Below, one piece after another: positions 43,678-53,409 of a stretch of 64,000 nucleotides of DNA. The stretch's first letter is position 1; each line of letters opens with the position of its first letter. The position numbers and the translations under genes are program-made. The stretch is from Leptotrichia sp. oral taxon 223. GTDB lineage: Bacteria; Fusobacteriota; Fusobacteriia; Fusobacteriales; Leptotrichiaceae. The stretch spans positions 1,364,001 to 1,428,000 of the forward strand of contig NZ_JABXYU010000001.1 in assembly GCF_013394795.1 (NCBI RefSeq), in the 5' to 3' direction. Below the pieces are notes generated by a model. That model ran no database searches. It worked only from the letters and a program-made list of their open reading frames with translations, and was not told where the DNA came from.

Positions 43678-45012
43678 TTATTTTGGAGCTTCATCCAAGT
43701 TTTGTGCATACGGCAAATCATATTTTCCCATAACTTCTTTTTTTAAATTAAAGTTTTGTGCAAAAAATATTGCAAACATTCCCAAATCATGGTTTCGTTT
43801 TAGCTGCATAAATCCCCTTTTAAATATTGAAGCCCATCCAAAAAAACTTTTTCTTGCATTGGCACATTTTTTGGAAAGTTCATCGGGAGTTTGATCGGTT
43901 GGAAGAAAGGAAATCCGTCCATAAGGATAATTTTCATCTAGCCACCATTTTTCACTAAGAAGCCGCTTTTCTTCTCTTAATTTTCTGTAAACGCCTGTTT
44001 TTGGGAATGGTACGAGATGGTTAAAGGCCGCAAAGTAAAATCCATGTTTTTTGGCAAATTTTACCGTTTCATCAAAAGTTTCCTTCGTATCATTTCCATA
44101 ACCGAATACAAAAGTAGCATAAATTCCGATTCCATAACTATGAATTTTTTCCGTCAGTTCATTTATTTCCCCAACGCCACTTCTCCAGCCTTTCCCCATA
44201 TCCTTTAAAATATTTGGATTCATCGACTCGTACCCAATCAAAATCATTTTACATCCGCTTTTTTTCATCCAGTAAAGCAATTCATCATTTTTCGCAATGG
44301 TAATAGCTCCTTGCGTTACCCATTTTATATTTAATGGAGCAATCGCTTTGCAAATCTCAATTGCATGTTTATGATCCGCCACAAAATTATCATCAATAAA
44401 AAAAACATACTTCTTCCCAGAATTTTTTATATCCTGCACAATTTCCTCAATAGGACGCCTAAAATACTTTTTCTTATAATAGGAATGAATCGCACAGAAA
44501 TCACACCCAAAATTACACCCACGCCCTGTTTCAATCAGTGCAAGCGGTGAATATTTCCTATCTTTGTAAATACTCCTGTCAGGCATTGCAAAAGACGTAG
44601 TTACACCATAATACCGTTTTTCCAGCTTATTCTTGCTCAAATCGTTCAACATCTTTGTCCACACGCTTTCCGCATTTCCCAAAATAATCGAATCAAAATG
44701 TTCCAGACACTCGTCAGGCTCTACAGTTGGATGATACCCCCCTGCAAGTACCTTTATCCCTCTTTTCTGAAATTTTTTTGCTATTTCGTAAGCTCTTTTG
44801 GCAGTATAAGTTTCCACAGAAATCACAACCAAATCTGTATTTTCCTCATAATTTATAAACTCATTCCTGTCATCCATAAAATTCGTTTCAATATCCTCAG
44901 GAGTTAAAGATTTTAAAACTGCAATCATAAGTGGCTCCATATTTTTCCATGTTTTTATATATTTCTGCCCTTTTTTCTTCCCAATGGCAGGCAGTATAAA
45001 TGTTATTTTCAC
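43678..45012 (-). CDS. B12-binding radical SAM protein (cluster member 5)
   Basis: 444 residues. The N-terminal 140 residues look like a cobalamin-binding Rossmann domain (GGYHPTVEPDECLEH, FDSIILGNAE), without the classical DxHxxG. The radical SAM core has Cys166, Cys170 and Cys173 in GRGCNFGCDFC for the 4Fe-4S cluster and SAM. The start is a GTG at 45012 after AAGGAGAAAA. Very similar in layout to four other genes up to 52.5 kb. It is the last gene of the run. Members of this class methylate unactivated carbons or form C-C bonds; the substrate here is unknown. Confidence 0.9.
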   Translation of the reverse strand: MKITFILPAIGKKKGQKYIKTWKNMEPLMIAVLKSLTPEDIETNFMDDRNEFINYEENTDLVVISVETYTAKRAYEIAKKFQKRGIKVLAGGYHPTVEPDECLEHFDSIILGNAESVWTKMLNDLSKNKLEKRYYGVTTSFAMPDRSIYKDRKYSPLALIETGRGCNFGCDFCAIHSYYKKKYFRRPIEEIVQDIKNSGKKYVFFIDDNFVADHKHAIEICKAIAPLNIKWVTQGAITIAKNDELLYWMKKSGCKMILIGYESMNPNILKDMGKGWRSGVGEINELTEKIHSYGIGIYATFVFGYGNDTKETFDETVKFAKKHGFYFAAFNHLVPFPKTGVYRKLREEKRLLSEKWWLDENYPYGRISFLPTDQTPDELSKKCANARKSFFGWASIFKRGFMQLKRNHDLGMFAIFFAQNFNLKKEVMGKYDLPYAQNLDEAPK

Positions 45013-45037
45013 TGTTTTTCTCCTTTTTTCTCAACGT

Positions 45038-46360
45038 CTATTTATCAAATTTAATCTTCCCATACTTCCTAAATTTCCGTGCATGCTGCCTAGAAAACAC
45101 CTCCAAAATAAATTTCAGCCCCTTATTCCTAGAAGTTTTCACTCTTCTTAAAATTCGCTTGAAAGTGAAAGTATCAAGCCACAATTTATAAAATTCCTTT
45201 TGTAATGTGTCGTAACTCATATTTTTAGGCTTGAATACAACTGTTTCGGTGTCGTAGTAATACCAGTCCTCTGTAAGCAATCTGCCTTCTTCTTTTAACT
45301 GATTAAAAAAAGGTGTTCCTGGATACGGAGTAATTATGTTATATCTTGGTACATCTACCCCAATTTCCTCAATAATATCAGGAATTTGGCGAATTGACTC
45401 CACTGTGTCAGTTTCCATTCCTATCATAAGTGTGGAAAGGACTGATATTCCATAAGATTGAATCGTTTTTACGAGTTTTTTGTATTCTGCGACATTGTTA
45501 AATTTTTTATTTACTCCGTCAAGATTTTCCTGAACAAAACTTTCTAAGCCAATAACCAAGCCTATACAGCCAGATTCTTTCATTAATTGCAAAATTTTTT
45601 TATCATTACCAATATTTATTGTTGCAGAAGCAGTCCATTTTATTTTTAATTTTTTCAATTCTTCCATTAGCTGAATGGCGTAATTTCTGTTGCCTAAAAA
45701 GTTTGGATCAAGGAATATCCATTTTTTGGGCTTATTCGTTTTTATTTCATTTATCACGTAGTCTATGTTTTTTATCTGATTTTTTCCAGAATACATCTTT
45801 GTGATGGAGCAGTAGGAGCATTTATTGGGACAGCCGTTGTTTGCGACGATTGTGCCATAATTTTTGAAATATTTTTTATTTTTCAAAAGTTTTCGGTTTA
45901 ATGGCTTCGGTTCATAATCATTTCCAACGAGGTTAAAATATTCTCTTTTTGGAGTTCCATTTGTAAAATCTTCAAGAAACATCGGAAATGAAATTTCAGC
46001 AGCTCCCGTAATTACTGTGTCAAAATATTGTAACGCCTCTTCTTTCAAAGCTGTCGCATAATGCCCGCCAATTAATGTATACGCTCCTTTACTTTTCCAA
46101 AACTTGGCAATTTCTTTTGCCCTTTTCGATCCTGAAATTACCGAAGAAATACAAATTAAGTCAAATTTTTCATTTTCATATTTTTTAGAAGTAGCATCCC
46201 ATTTTTCCACACCTTCGTCGACAATAACAACATCAGCGTTATACTTTCTGTCAATTAGTGATTCCAGCGTTATTAACGTGATTTGCGGATAATATTTTCT
46301 TTTGTGAATCGAGTTGTATTTGTAAATGTTATCCTTTGCTAAAACAAGCATTATTCTCAT
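45038..46360 (-). CDS. B12-binding radical SAM protein (cluster member 4)
   Basis: 440 residues. Cobalamin-binding-like N-terminus (IGGHYATALKEEALQY), then the radical SAM cluster site NGCPNKCSYC (Cys177, 181, 184). The C-terminal part (EEGRLLTEDWYYYDTETVVF) parallels the other members. The ATG overlaps the stop of the preceding cluster gene as ATGA, so translation is coupled. The N-terminal domain is the most divergent in the set. Confidence 0.9.
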   Translation of the reverse strand: MRIMLVLAKDNIYKYNSIHKRKYYPQITLITLESLIDRKYNADVVIVDEGVEKWDATSKKYENEKFDLICISSVISGSKRAKEIAKFWKSKGAYTLIGGHYATALKEEALQYFDTVITGAAEISFPMFLEDFTNGTPKREYFNLVGNDYEPKPLNRKLLKNKKYFKNYGTIVANNGCPNKCSYCSITKMYSGKNQIKNIDYVINEIKTNKPKKWIFLDPNFLGNRNYAIQLMEELKKLKIKWTASATINIGNDKKILQLMKESGCIGLVIGLESFVQENLDGVNKKFNNVAEYKKLVKTIQSYGISVLSTLMIGMETDTVESIRQIPDIIEEIGVDVPRYNIITPYPGTPFFNQLKEEGRLLTEDWYYYDTETVVFKPKNMSYDTLQKEFYKLWLDTFTFKRILRRVKTSRNKGLKFILEVFSRQHARKFRKYGKIKFDK

Positions 46361-47661
46361 AATTTTATTCCTTTTTTGTTATAAACTTCTTTTCGGTTGA
46401 TGTAATTTACAGCAAGAAATACAAGGGCATGTTTAAAATTGGCAGCACCGTCAAGCAGCCTTTTCCAGATACTCGAATGTCTGTTATATTCCACCTTGCA
46501 CTTCAAAATTCCCGCCTCAAATTCCTCAATCGTCATATTATATGGCTCAAAGCACGCTTTCCCATAACGAAAGTTCTCATCCAGCCACCATCTTTCATAA
46601 AGAAGTCTTCCTTCTTTTTTTAATCTTTCATAAAAAGGAGTTCCTGGTATCGGCAATGCCGGGTTAAAGCCTGCAAGGAAAAATTTATGCTTTTTAGAAA
46701 ATTCCAGAATCTCATCAAAGCAGTTTTTATCATCATAATCATACCCAATTACATAGCTTGCGTGTACAAGTATCCTGTATTTTTTATAGATATCAATGAT
46801 TTTTTCATAGTCAAACTTATAATTTGCAACCTTTTTCATCTTCTTAATATTTTTTATATTTATATTTTCAAATCCCAGAAGCATTTCAATGCACCCCGCT
46901 TCTGACATCAATTTTATCAATTTCTCATCTCTTGCAATATCAATGCTGCCTTGACAAGCCCATTTTATTTTCAGTTTCTTCAAATCTTCAAACAGCTGCA
47001 AAGCCTTTTTCTTATTGGCAAAAATATTATCATCCACAAAATAAACAATTTTCGCCCTTTTATTCGTTCTAAAGATTTCCTTTACCTCGTTTATCACATT
47101 TTCAATGCTCCTATGCTGAAAATCTCCTTTGTGAACCGCTCCAATTGTACAAAATTCACATTGATGCATACACCCTCGCCCAAACTGAACTGGCACAACA
47201 AAAGAATATTTTTTCCCCTTGTAAATACTTCTGTCGTAGACAACATCATTAATATCAGGTAACTTTGTGCACCCATATCTCTTTTTTGCTACTCCATTTT
47301 CCAAATCACGCAAAAATTCATTCCAGGTAATCTCACCACTTCCCACACAAACCGTATCAGCATGTTCCTGCACCTCATCAGGCATAAGCGAAGCGTGATA
47401 CCCTCCAATCATCACATAAACCCCACGTTTCCTATAATTATCCGCCAGTTCATAAGCCCGTCTAGCCGTCATTGTAAACGTAGAAATTACAATTAAATCA
47501 ACCTCAAGATCCATCGGAATATCCTCAATCCTGTCATCAAACAGCATAAGCTCATGTCTAGTCTTATCCGTAAGCCCCGAAAGCACCGCAAAAGCAAGCG
47601 GCTCTATCGCATCATTGGAACGTTTTCCCCCCATATTTGGACGTAAAAAAGCTATTTTCAT
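46357..47661 (-). CDS. B12-binding radical SAM protein (cluster member 3)
   Basis: 434 residues starting MKIAFLRPNMGGKRSND. It has the B12-binding-like IGGYHASLMPDEVQEH, the 4Fe-4S site GRGCMHQCEFC (Cys164, 168, 171), and a C-terminal stretch with EGRLLYERWWLDENFRYG shared with the other members. I use the ATG at 47661, which follows AAGGAGAAGAAAA; an in-frame ATG six codons earlier lacks a site. Its stop overlaps the next gene. Confidence 0.9.
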   Translation of the reverse strand: MKIAFLRPNMGGKRSNDAIEPLAFAVLSGLTDKTRHELMLFDDRIEDIPMDLEVDLIVISTFTMTARRAYELADNYRKRGVYVMIGGYHASLMPDEVQEHADTVCVGSGEITWNEFLRDLENGVAKKRYGCTKLPDINDVVYDRSIYKGKKYSFVVPVQFGRGCMHQCEFCTIGAVHKGDFQHRSIENVINEVKEIFRTNKRAKIVYFVDDNIFANKKKALQLFEDLKKLKIKWACQGSIDIARDEKLIKLMSEAGCIEMLLGFENINIKNIKKMKKVANYKFDYEKIIDIYKKYRILVHASYVIGYDYDDKNCFDEILEFSKKHKFFLAGFNPALPIPGTPFYERLKKEGRLLYERWWLDENFRYGKACFEPYNMTIEEFEAGILKCKVEYNRHSSIWKRLLDGAANFKHALVFLAVNYINRKEVYNKKGIKL

Positions 47662-47784
47662 TTTTCTTCTCCTTATCATAATTTAATTTATTATCTTAAA
47701 CATTATAATTAAATTTAAAATCTTATTTATATAAAGTTTTTTAACTATTTTTTTTGTATCACAATTGGTATTATTGAATTAAAA
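47662..47784. other. intergenic sequence upstream of the distal cluster genes
   Basis: AT-rich, no gene. Together with the structured repeat at 47785-47908 it separates the upstream trio (radical SAM, GH3, radical SAM) from the downstream trio of radical SAM genes. It probably contains the latter's promoter. Confidence 0.4.
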
Positions 47785-47908
47785 TGTCGTGATTTTTTGG
47801 AAATAAAAATTACTGTCTGAGCGAAGCGAGTTTAATTTTTGTTTTCAAAAAATGCTTAGACAAGCCGGGTTTGCAAAGGGGATGGCGACTGTTCCCCTTT
47901 GCTTTATA
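47785..47908 (+). repeat. structured dispersed repeat, copy 2
   Basis: Second copy of the 27.1-kb element: a 20-bp stem (GGAAATAAAAATTA / TAATTTTTGTTTTC core), the mini-hairpin GCTT-AGAC-AAGC, and GCAAAGGGGA/TCCCCTTTGC. Relative to copy 1, at least three stem pairs have changed on both sides at once. Confidence 0.8.
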
Positions 47909-47995
47909 TCATAAATATAAATGAAAAAACTATTATTAATCAAAATTTCTTAATAAAAAAATAATTTATATGATTATTTATTTAAAATTAACTAA

Positions 47996-49318
47996 TTAAT
48001 CCACATTTGGAATATCAGAATTATCTGTCATTTTTTCAAAAGTAAATTCCTCCAATTTATCGGCATAATGCCTGTATCCCAAATTTGTATTTAGAAGAAT
48101 TGGTGCAATAATGCTAAATCTTGCAATTCTTTTTAAAATTGAGCTTACTTTATAAGTTTCCCTCCAAGCGTAAATTCCACCTTCCTGAAGTTCCTGTGCT
48201 GTCATTTTTTTGGGATGGAATACAGCGTGCTGAACGTCATACATTGTCCAGTTTTTTTCAAAAATTCTGCCTTGCTTTTGCAAATCATTGTAAAGTTTTG
48301 TTTTAGGAAATGGAGTTAATATAGAATATCTTGGCAAGTCAACTTTCATTTTTATTACTTCCTCCACAGTTCGCTTGAATATATCCTTGTCATCGCCATC
48401 TGCACCGAATGTAAAAGTTCCGTTTACAGCAATATCATAATGATGCAGCTTTTTCATAAGCAAATGGTAATCAGCCATAACATTTACACCTTTATTCATA
48501 GCCCGCAATGATTCCTTCGAAACAGCTTCAAATCCAATAAGCAAGCCTTTACAGCCACTTTTTGCCATTAGCCTTATCATTTCGTCATCGTGAACAAGGT
48601 TGGAAGTTGCCAGTCCAAACCACCATTTTTTTAATGGTGTTAATTCAATAAACAGTTTTTTCGCATAATTTTTGTCAGCAATCAAATTTAAGTCTATAAA
48701 CAAAACTTCCTTTTTTTTAAAAGTCTCAATTTCCGCAATAATTTCATTAATCGGTCTTTTTAAAAATGTTGGATATAAAGCCTTTCCAACGCAGAAAGAA
48801 CAGTCAAAAGAGCAGCCTTTGGTTGCCTCAATGCTGTTTATCGAAACATATCTTTCCTTTTTCAGAAGTTCCCTTTTTGGTAATTTTAAATTTTCAAGAC
48901 TATTTTCCTTCTGGACATAAAATTTCTTTAACCTGTTATTTCTCGCATCTTCCATTATTTCCGTAAAAAGCCATTCAGAACGCCCAATTACAACAGAATC
49001 ACAATGCTGTATCGCCTCTTCTGGACAAAGTGTGGGATGAGGCCCTCCCAAAATTACTTTTTTTCCTTTACTTTTAAAGTATCTTGCGTATTTATATACT
49101 CTTTCGGAGGTTCCTGTAATCGAAGTCATAACCACAATATCCGCATCCAGTTCAAGCGGTATTTTTTCAATTGTTTCATCATGAATTACAACTTCGATGT
49201 CTTCTGGAATATATGCCGCAAGTGTCGATAATGTGAGCGGTGCATAGTGAATCGCCTTCTTAAATGTTCCGTTAAACCTGTACATTGCCCCTGCTGGTGC
49301 CAGTAATGCCACTTTCAT
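47996..49318 (-). CDS. B12-binding radical SAM protein (cluster member 2)
   Basis: 440 residues: LGGPHPTLCPEEAIQH (cobalamin-binding-like), 4Fe-4S site TKGCSFDCSFC (Cys169, 173, 176) and EGRIFEKNWTMYDVQHAVFHP-like C-terminal region (here QGRIFEKNW). The GRG before the first Cys in three of the other members is TKG here, suggesting subfunction. The ATG overlaps the stop of the GH3-like gene as ATGA, with GGAGGATTTGGAG upstream, so the two proteins are likely made together. Confidence 0.9.
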   Translation of the reverse strand: MKVALLAPAGAMYRFNGTFKKAIHYAPLTLSTLAAYIPEDIEVVIHDETIEKIPLELDADIVVMTSITGTSERVYKYARYFKSKGKKVILGGPHPTLCPEEAIQHCDSVVIGRSEWLFTEIMEDARNNRLKKFYVQKENSLENLKLPKRELLKKERYVSINSIEATKGCSFDCSFCVGKALYPTFLKRPINEIIAEIETFKKKEVLFIDLNLIADKNYAKKLFIELTPLKKWWFGLATSNLVHDDEMIRLMAKSGCKGLLIGFEAVSKESLRAMNKGVNVMADYHLLMKKLHHYDIAVNGTFTFGADGDDKDIFKRTVEEVIKMKVDLPRYSILTPFPKTKLYNDLQKQGRIFEKNWTMYDVQHAVFHPKKMTAQELQEGGIYAWRETYKVSSILKRIARFSIIAPILLNTNLGYRHYADKLEEFTFEKMTDNSDIPNVD

Positions 49319-51231
49319 TCTCCAAATCCTCCTGCAAATTTATTTTCCCAGCCAAAATTTTTATCTAGCAGCCGATATTTTATATCGCCTATTTTCTGCT
49401 TTTTCGATTTTTCAGCCGTATAAGTCTTTAATCCATTCTTTTCTATTAAAAATACTCTTACTTTCCCCAACTGCCCCAATTTATACGCATATTCATAATG
49501 AAATGCCTTGCATAAACTGCTATTAATTTCATTTTCAATTTGTTTCCAATTAAATTTTCTGCCATCTTTTTTGATTTCTAAAAATAAAGTATAAAAAATT
49601 TCCCCTGTTTCATTTTTTACTGGTGCAAACAGCAAAAATTCTCCCTCTATATTATTTTTTTCCAATGTTGTTAAAACCTGTTTTTCCACAAACGAATTTT
49701 TTAATTTTTCCCCCACAATGTCAGAAAAATTGTTTATTCTTCCAACAAATTTTACAATTGGAATTTTATGATAAAATCCTGTAACTTCCACAATATCATT
49801 CGTATTATACCTGTAAAGCCCAGCATTTGTCGTAACAACAACGCAATAACGCTCTCCCATCTCCAATTCATCCAAAAGTTTTGGACTGCTGTTTTCCAGC
49901 TTATCATCAGAAACCTGAATAAATTCATAAAAAAATGAGTTATGGGCAGCAACGCTCCCATTTTTCACATTTTCCAGTGGAAAACTTGCGATACATTCTG
50001 TTGACATAAGTCCTTTTCCCTGAAATTTCAAATTTATGTTTTTTTTATTGGGATTCAATTTTTCCTTCAATTTTATAAAAATTTCATAGGAATCACTATC
50101 CGCCCAGCAGCTCACAAGCGAAAGCTTTTCCCAAATCATAGAGTAATCCACAAAGTTTTCCACAATTTTATTTCCTAATTTAGTTTCCAAATTCTTATTT
50201 TCAGCTACGATTTCATTCTCGTTATTTTTTTCCGTAATTTCCAAATTCTGAGTTTTATCATTTTTACTTAAAATATTTTTTTCATATTTCTCAAAATAAT
50301 TTATCAAAAATTTACTTCTATTTTTTTCCCACAATTTCCTATATTTTTTCTTAATGATCTGAAAATACTTTTTATTTCCCAAATTTTTATCAACAAAAAA
50401 CTCAGCACCTAAATCCTCGCTTTTTACAATTTGACAAATCACTTTATGATTTTTTTCAATAAAATCAAGCAAAATCATAAGAAACGATGGACTCCAGACA
50501 GAAATCATCGCAAGATTTTCTGACAAAAGCAGAAACACCGCTGTAATCAGCAAAAAATCCTCCATATTCTGGATATTTTTTATTTCTTTCGGAACTGTAA
50601 ACAGTTTATTTAAAAAAAATGCAGAAACTTTATCAAAATATGAAGTATCATCTTCGATTCCCACACGGATTCCTCCACTAGTTACAGCTTCTCGCTTTAA
50701 AATTGGAGAAACAGACCAGTAGGAACTTCCAAGAAAAAGTCTTTTATTATTTTTATATAAATTGTAAATCCATGCAAAAACGCCATTCATATAGCTTTTC
50801 AAAAATTTCTCTGTGTATGGAATATATTTCACATCGGATGTACTCCCGCTCGTAAGTTCAAATAGCTTGATTTTATCACTCAAAAGAACATTGTTTTCCC
50901 CACTTTTCTCCTTTTCCACAAACTCCTTAATATCCTCATAATTCACAATCAGAATTTTATTCTGAAACTTTTCTATTAATTCTTTTTCATTTTCTGCATT
51001 TAAAATTTGGCTTCCTGTTTCAAAAATTTTTAAATATTCTGTATTTTTATTAGTTTTCAATATTTCCAAAAGTATTTTTACTTGCGTTTCCCGAATTTTA
51101 CTTTTGCTTTTTATGTTGGAAACAAAATTTTTGTAGGATTTTTTACAAAAAAATATAAATAATTTATTCAAAATCACATATTTTAAATTTTTTACTTCAT
51201 AAAATTTACTTTTTTTACCGAATTTTTTCAT
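49315..51231 (-). CDS. GH3-family acyl-adenylating enzyme
   Basis: GH3 proteins (named from plants) activate a carboxylic acid with ATP and join it to an amine, usually an amino acid. The 638-residue product has the ATP-binding LFELTSGSTSDVKYIPYT (TSGSTSDVK from residue 127), a central region and the GH3-type YRYNTNDIVEV with VKFVGRINNFSDIVGEKL before the C-terminal domain. It overlaps the upstream radical SAM gene by 17 bp and the downstream one by 4 bp, so it is an integral step of the cluster. It is longer than a minimal GH3 because of an insertion of about 60 residues rich in Lys, Asn and Glu (about 325-390). The substrate is unknown. Confidence 0.85.
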   Translation of the reverse strand: MKKFGKKSKFYEVKNLKYVILNKLFIFFCKKSYKNFVSNIKSKSKIRETQVKILLEILKTNKNTEYLKIFETGSQILNAENEKELIEKFQNKILIVNYEDIKEFVEKEKSGENNVLLSDKIKLFELTSGSTSDVKYIPYTEKFLKSYMNGVFAWIYNLYKNNKRLFLGSSYWSVSPILKREAVTSGGIRVGIEDDTSYFDKVSAFFLNKLFTVPKEIKNIQNMEDFLLITAVFLLLSENLAMISVWSPSFLMILLDFIEKNHKVICQIVKSEDLGAEFFVDKNLGNKKYFQIIKKKYRKLWEKNRSKFLINYFEKYEKNILSKNDKTQNLEITEKNNENEIVAENKNLETKLGNKIVENFVDYSMIWEKLSLVSCWADSDSYEIFIKLKEKLNPNKKNINLKFQGKGLMSTECIASFPLENVKNGSVAAHNSFFYEFIQVSDDKLENSSPKLLDELEMGERYCVVVTTNAGLYRYNTNDIVEVTGFYHKIPIVKFVGRINNFSDIVGEKLKNSFVEKQVLTTLEKNNIEGEFLLFAPVKNETGEIFYTLFLEIKKDGRKFNWKQIENEINSSLCKAFHYEYAYKLGQLGKVRVFLIEKNGLKTYTAEKSKKQKIGDIKYRLLDKNFGWENKFAGGFGE

Positions 51232-52543
51232 CTAAATTATCTCCAATTGGCAAATCCTGAAATTTCTTTATAACAGCTTTCTGCCCAAAGCTCAAAAACA
51301 AATACATAATGGAAAATGGTATATTTTTTGTCCTTTTTAACACATCAAAAGTTCTTCCCAAAATATTTTTTACAGAATGATATGCATATCTTACTGCAAT
51401 ACACCTGTCACGAAACTCATTTGCAGAAATATCATAAGGTTCAAAAAATAAATATGAATATTTTTGCGGCTCCAGCCACCACTTTTTGTACAAAAGCCTT
51501 CCTTCCTTTTCCATTTTAAAATAAAGTTCGGTATTTGGGAAAGGTACAAGATAGTTAAACTGGACAAATTCCAGATGGTTTTTCTGTGCAAATTTTACAG
51601 TATCTTCAAACGTAGTACCGATTTTTTCCTCAAACCCAAAAACGAATGTGGCATAAATTCCAATGTTATATTTATGTATAATCCGTGTTGATTCCTCAAT
51701 ATCTCCCAGCTTGTAGCTCCATTCCTTTTTCATATTGTCAAGAGCCTCTTTATTTATTGACTCATATCCGATTAAAATAAAAAGACATCCACTATCTCGC
51801 ATAGTCGCAAGCAGTTTCTCATTTTTTGCCATCGTTATCGCCCCTTGCGAAATCCATTTTTTCTTTAACGGCTTTATTTTCTCACAAAGCTCCAACGCAT
51901 ATTTCGGATCTGCAACAAAGTTATCATCAGCAAAAAATATATATTTTGACTTTATATGCTTCAATTCCTCAATTACACTATCAACGGGTCTTTTAGCATA
52001 CCGTTTCTTATTAACTGCCGAAATTGCACAAAATTCACAGTGATGAGGACACCCACGCCCAGTTTCCACAACTGAAATTAAATATTTTTTCTTAAAAATA
52101 CTTCTGTCTGGTATTAAAAATTTGTTGCTAAGTCCCCCAATATACAGTTCCTTTTCCGTTCCATTCCTATAATCTTCAATAATTTTGCTCCAAATATCAT
52201 CAGCATATCCTGTAACTACAGAATCTGCATACTTCATAGCCTCATCTGGTACAAGCGAAGCATGTGTTCCCCCAACAATAACCTTTTTTCCTTTTTCCCT
52301 AAATCTTTTAGCAATCTCATATCCGTGCCGTGCCGTATAAGTTTCCAAAGTAATTACAACAACATCTGCATCATTATCATAATCAATCGCCTCAATCCTC
52401 TCATCAATCAGCTCGCACTCAATGTCATAAGGAGTCAATGCCCGCAAATAAGCAAACGTAAGCGGCTCAAACGTCCTCAACTGAAAAATATATTTCTGTC
52501 CCTTTTTCTTCCCAAATCCAGGATAAACAAACAACATCTTCAT
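51215..52543 (-). CDS. B12-binding radical SAM protein (cluster member 1)
   Basis: 442 residues beginning MKMLFVYPGFGKKKGQKYIF, with VGGTHASLVPDEAMKY and the cluster site GRGCPHHCEFC (Cys165, 169, 172). It is closest to the 43.7-kb member (both start with PxxGKKKGQKYI and share KWISQGAITMAKN / KWVTQGAITIAKN). The start is the ATG at 52543, since the GTG three codons earlier lies in its GGTG site. It begins the tightly overlapping trio with GH3 and the next radical SAM gene. Confidence 0.9.
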   Translation of the reverse strand: MKMLFVYPGFGKKKGQKYIFQLRTFEPLTFAYLRALTPYDIECELIDERIEAIDYDNDADVVVITLETYTARHGYEIAKRFREKGKKVIVGGTHASLVPDEAMKYADSVVTGYADDIWSKIIEDYRNGTEKELYIGGLSNKFLIPDRSIFKKKYLISVVETGRGCPHHCEFCAISAVNKKRYAKRPVDSVIEELKHIKSKYIFFADDNFVADPKYALELCEKIKPLKKKWISQGAITMAKNEKLLATMRDSGCLFILIGYESINKEALDNMKKEWSYKLGDIEESTRIIHKYNIGIYATFVFGFEEKIGTTFEDTVKFAQKNHLEFVQFNYLVPFPNTELYFKMEKEGRLLYKKWWLEPQKYSYLFFEPYDISANEFRDRCIAVRYAYHSVKNILGRTFDVLKRTKNIPFSIMYLFLSFGQKAVIKKFQDLPIGDNLDEKIR

Positions 52544-52659
52544 AAAATTCACCTTTTTTATTTATTTAGCTTCCAATATTTTATCATAAAAATCATTGAA
52601 ATTTATTTTTTTAAAAAATCAAATTTTACTTTTTCAATCAAACTATTTAATTTCAAAAA

Positions 52660-53406
52660 TTAAAAAATTTCCTTCAAAACCCGTTTTCCCAAATTTGTTA
52701 AATTATCAAAAGAAATTTCGGCAAGGCACACCAGCTCATCGCCTTTCTGATAGTTGGGATTTTTTTCTAAAAAAAACTGTATATTTTTATTTTTAAACTG
52801 TTTTTCTGACAGTACAACGACATTTTCCCGCAAAAAGTCATTTGTTCCATCATTTTTTACAATTCCGCTTTCCTTGCAGTATCTGCTGCCGTATATTTTT
52901 TCAGCATAAATATCTTTTATTTTTTTCTCCATCTCATTTTCAATATAATCCGCTTTTGGGCAAAAATTTTTAAAATATGTCGGTAAATACATATACGTTT
53001 TTATCCCTTTAGAAATCAAGAACCAATAAGTTTTCACACCATTTCTCATATTTTTTTCACTTTCCAGAAGACAGTATTTTATCCATTCCTTCTGAAATTC
53101 AAGTCCCCACGAAAATCCCTTTTCAATAATAGTGTCCCCAGAAAAAAATCCGACTATTTTCTTGCTAACTGTTTTTTCCTCATCCTCTTTTTTATTCTCA
53201 ATATTTAGCTCCATTTTTTTTATTGTAGAAAATCCCTTTAATTCATTATTTTCAAACAACAGAAAGACATCATTTTTATCATACAAATCTTTTAAAAATT
53301 TATCTTTTTTCATATTTTCATAATGTTTTTTCATAAGTAAAAACATATTTTCCACAATATTATTATTATTTTTTATATCTTTTACAGCAAAAACCTTACA
53401 TTCCAT
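52660..53406 (-). CDS. acyltransferase-like protein of unknown function, first gene of the radical SAM cluster
   Basis: 248 residues; no certain family. The N-terminal half has a GNAT-like outline (FLLFENNELKGFSTIKKMEL, IVGFFSGDTIIEK, RNGVKTYWFLISKGIKTYMYL). The second half has YFKNFCPKADY and ends with LVCLAEISFDNLTNLGKR. Similar stretches (TYWFLISKGxKTY) occur, as I recall, in uncharacterised proteins beside GH3-type genes. It is upstream of and collinear with the radical SAM/GH3 genes. AAGGAGTTTTTA precedes a GTG-ATG pair; the ATG is used. Confidence 0.55.
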   Translation of the reverse strand: MECKVFAVKDIKNNNNIVENMFLLMKKHYENMKKDKFLKDLYDKNDVFLLFENNELKGFSTIKKMELNIENKKEDEEKTVSKKIVGFFSGDTIIEKGFSWGLEFQKEWIKYCLLESEKNMRNGVKTYWFLISKGIKTYMYLPTYFKNFCPKADYIENEMEKKIKDIYAEKIYGSRYCKESGIVKNDGTNDFLRENVVVLSEKQFKNKNIQFFLEKNPNYQKGDELVCLAEISFDNLTNLGKRVLKEIF

Positions 53407-53409
53407 CAC

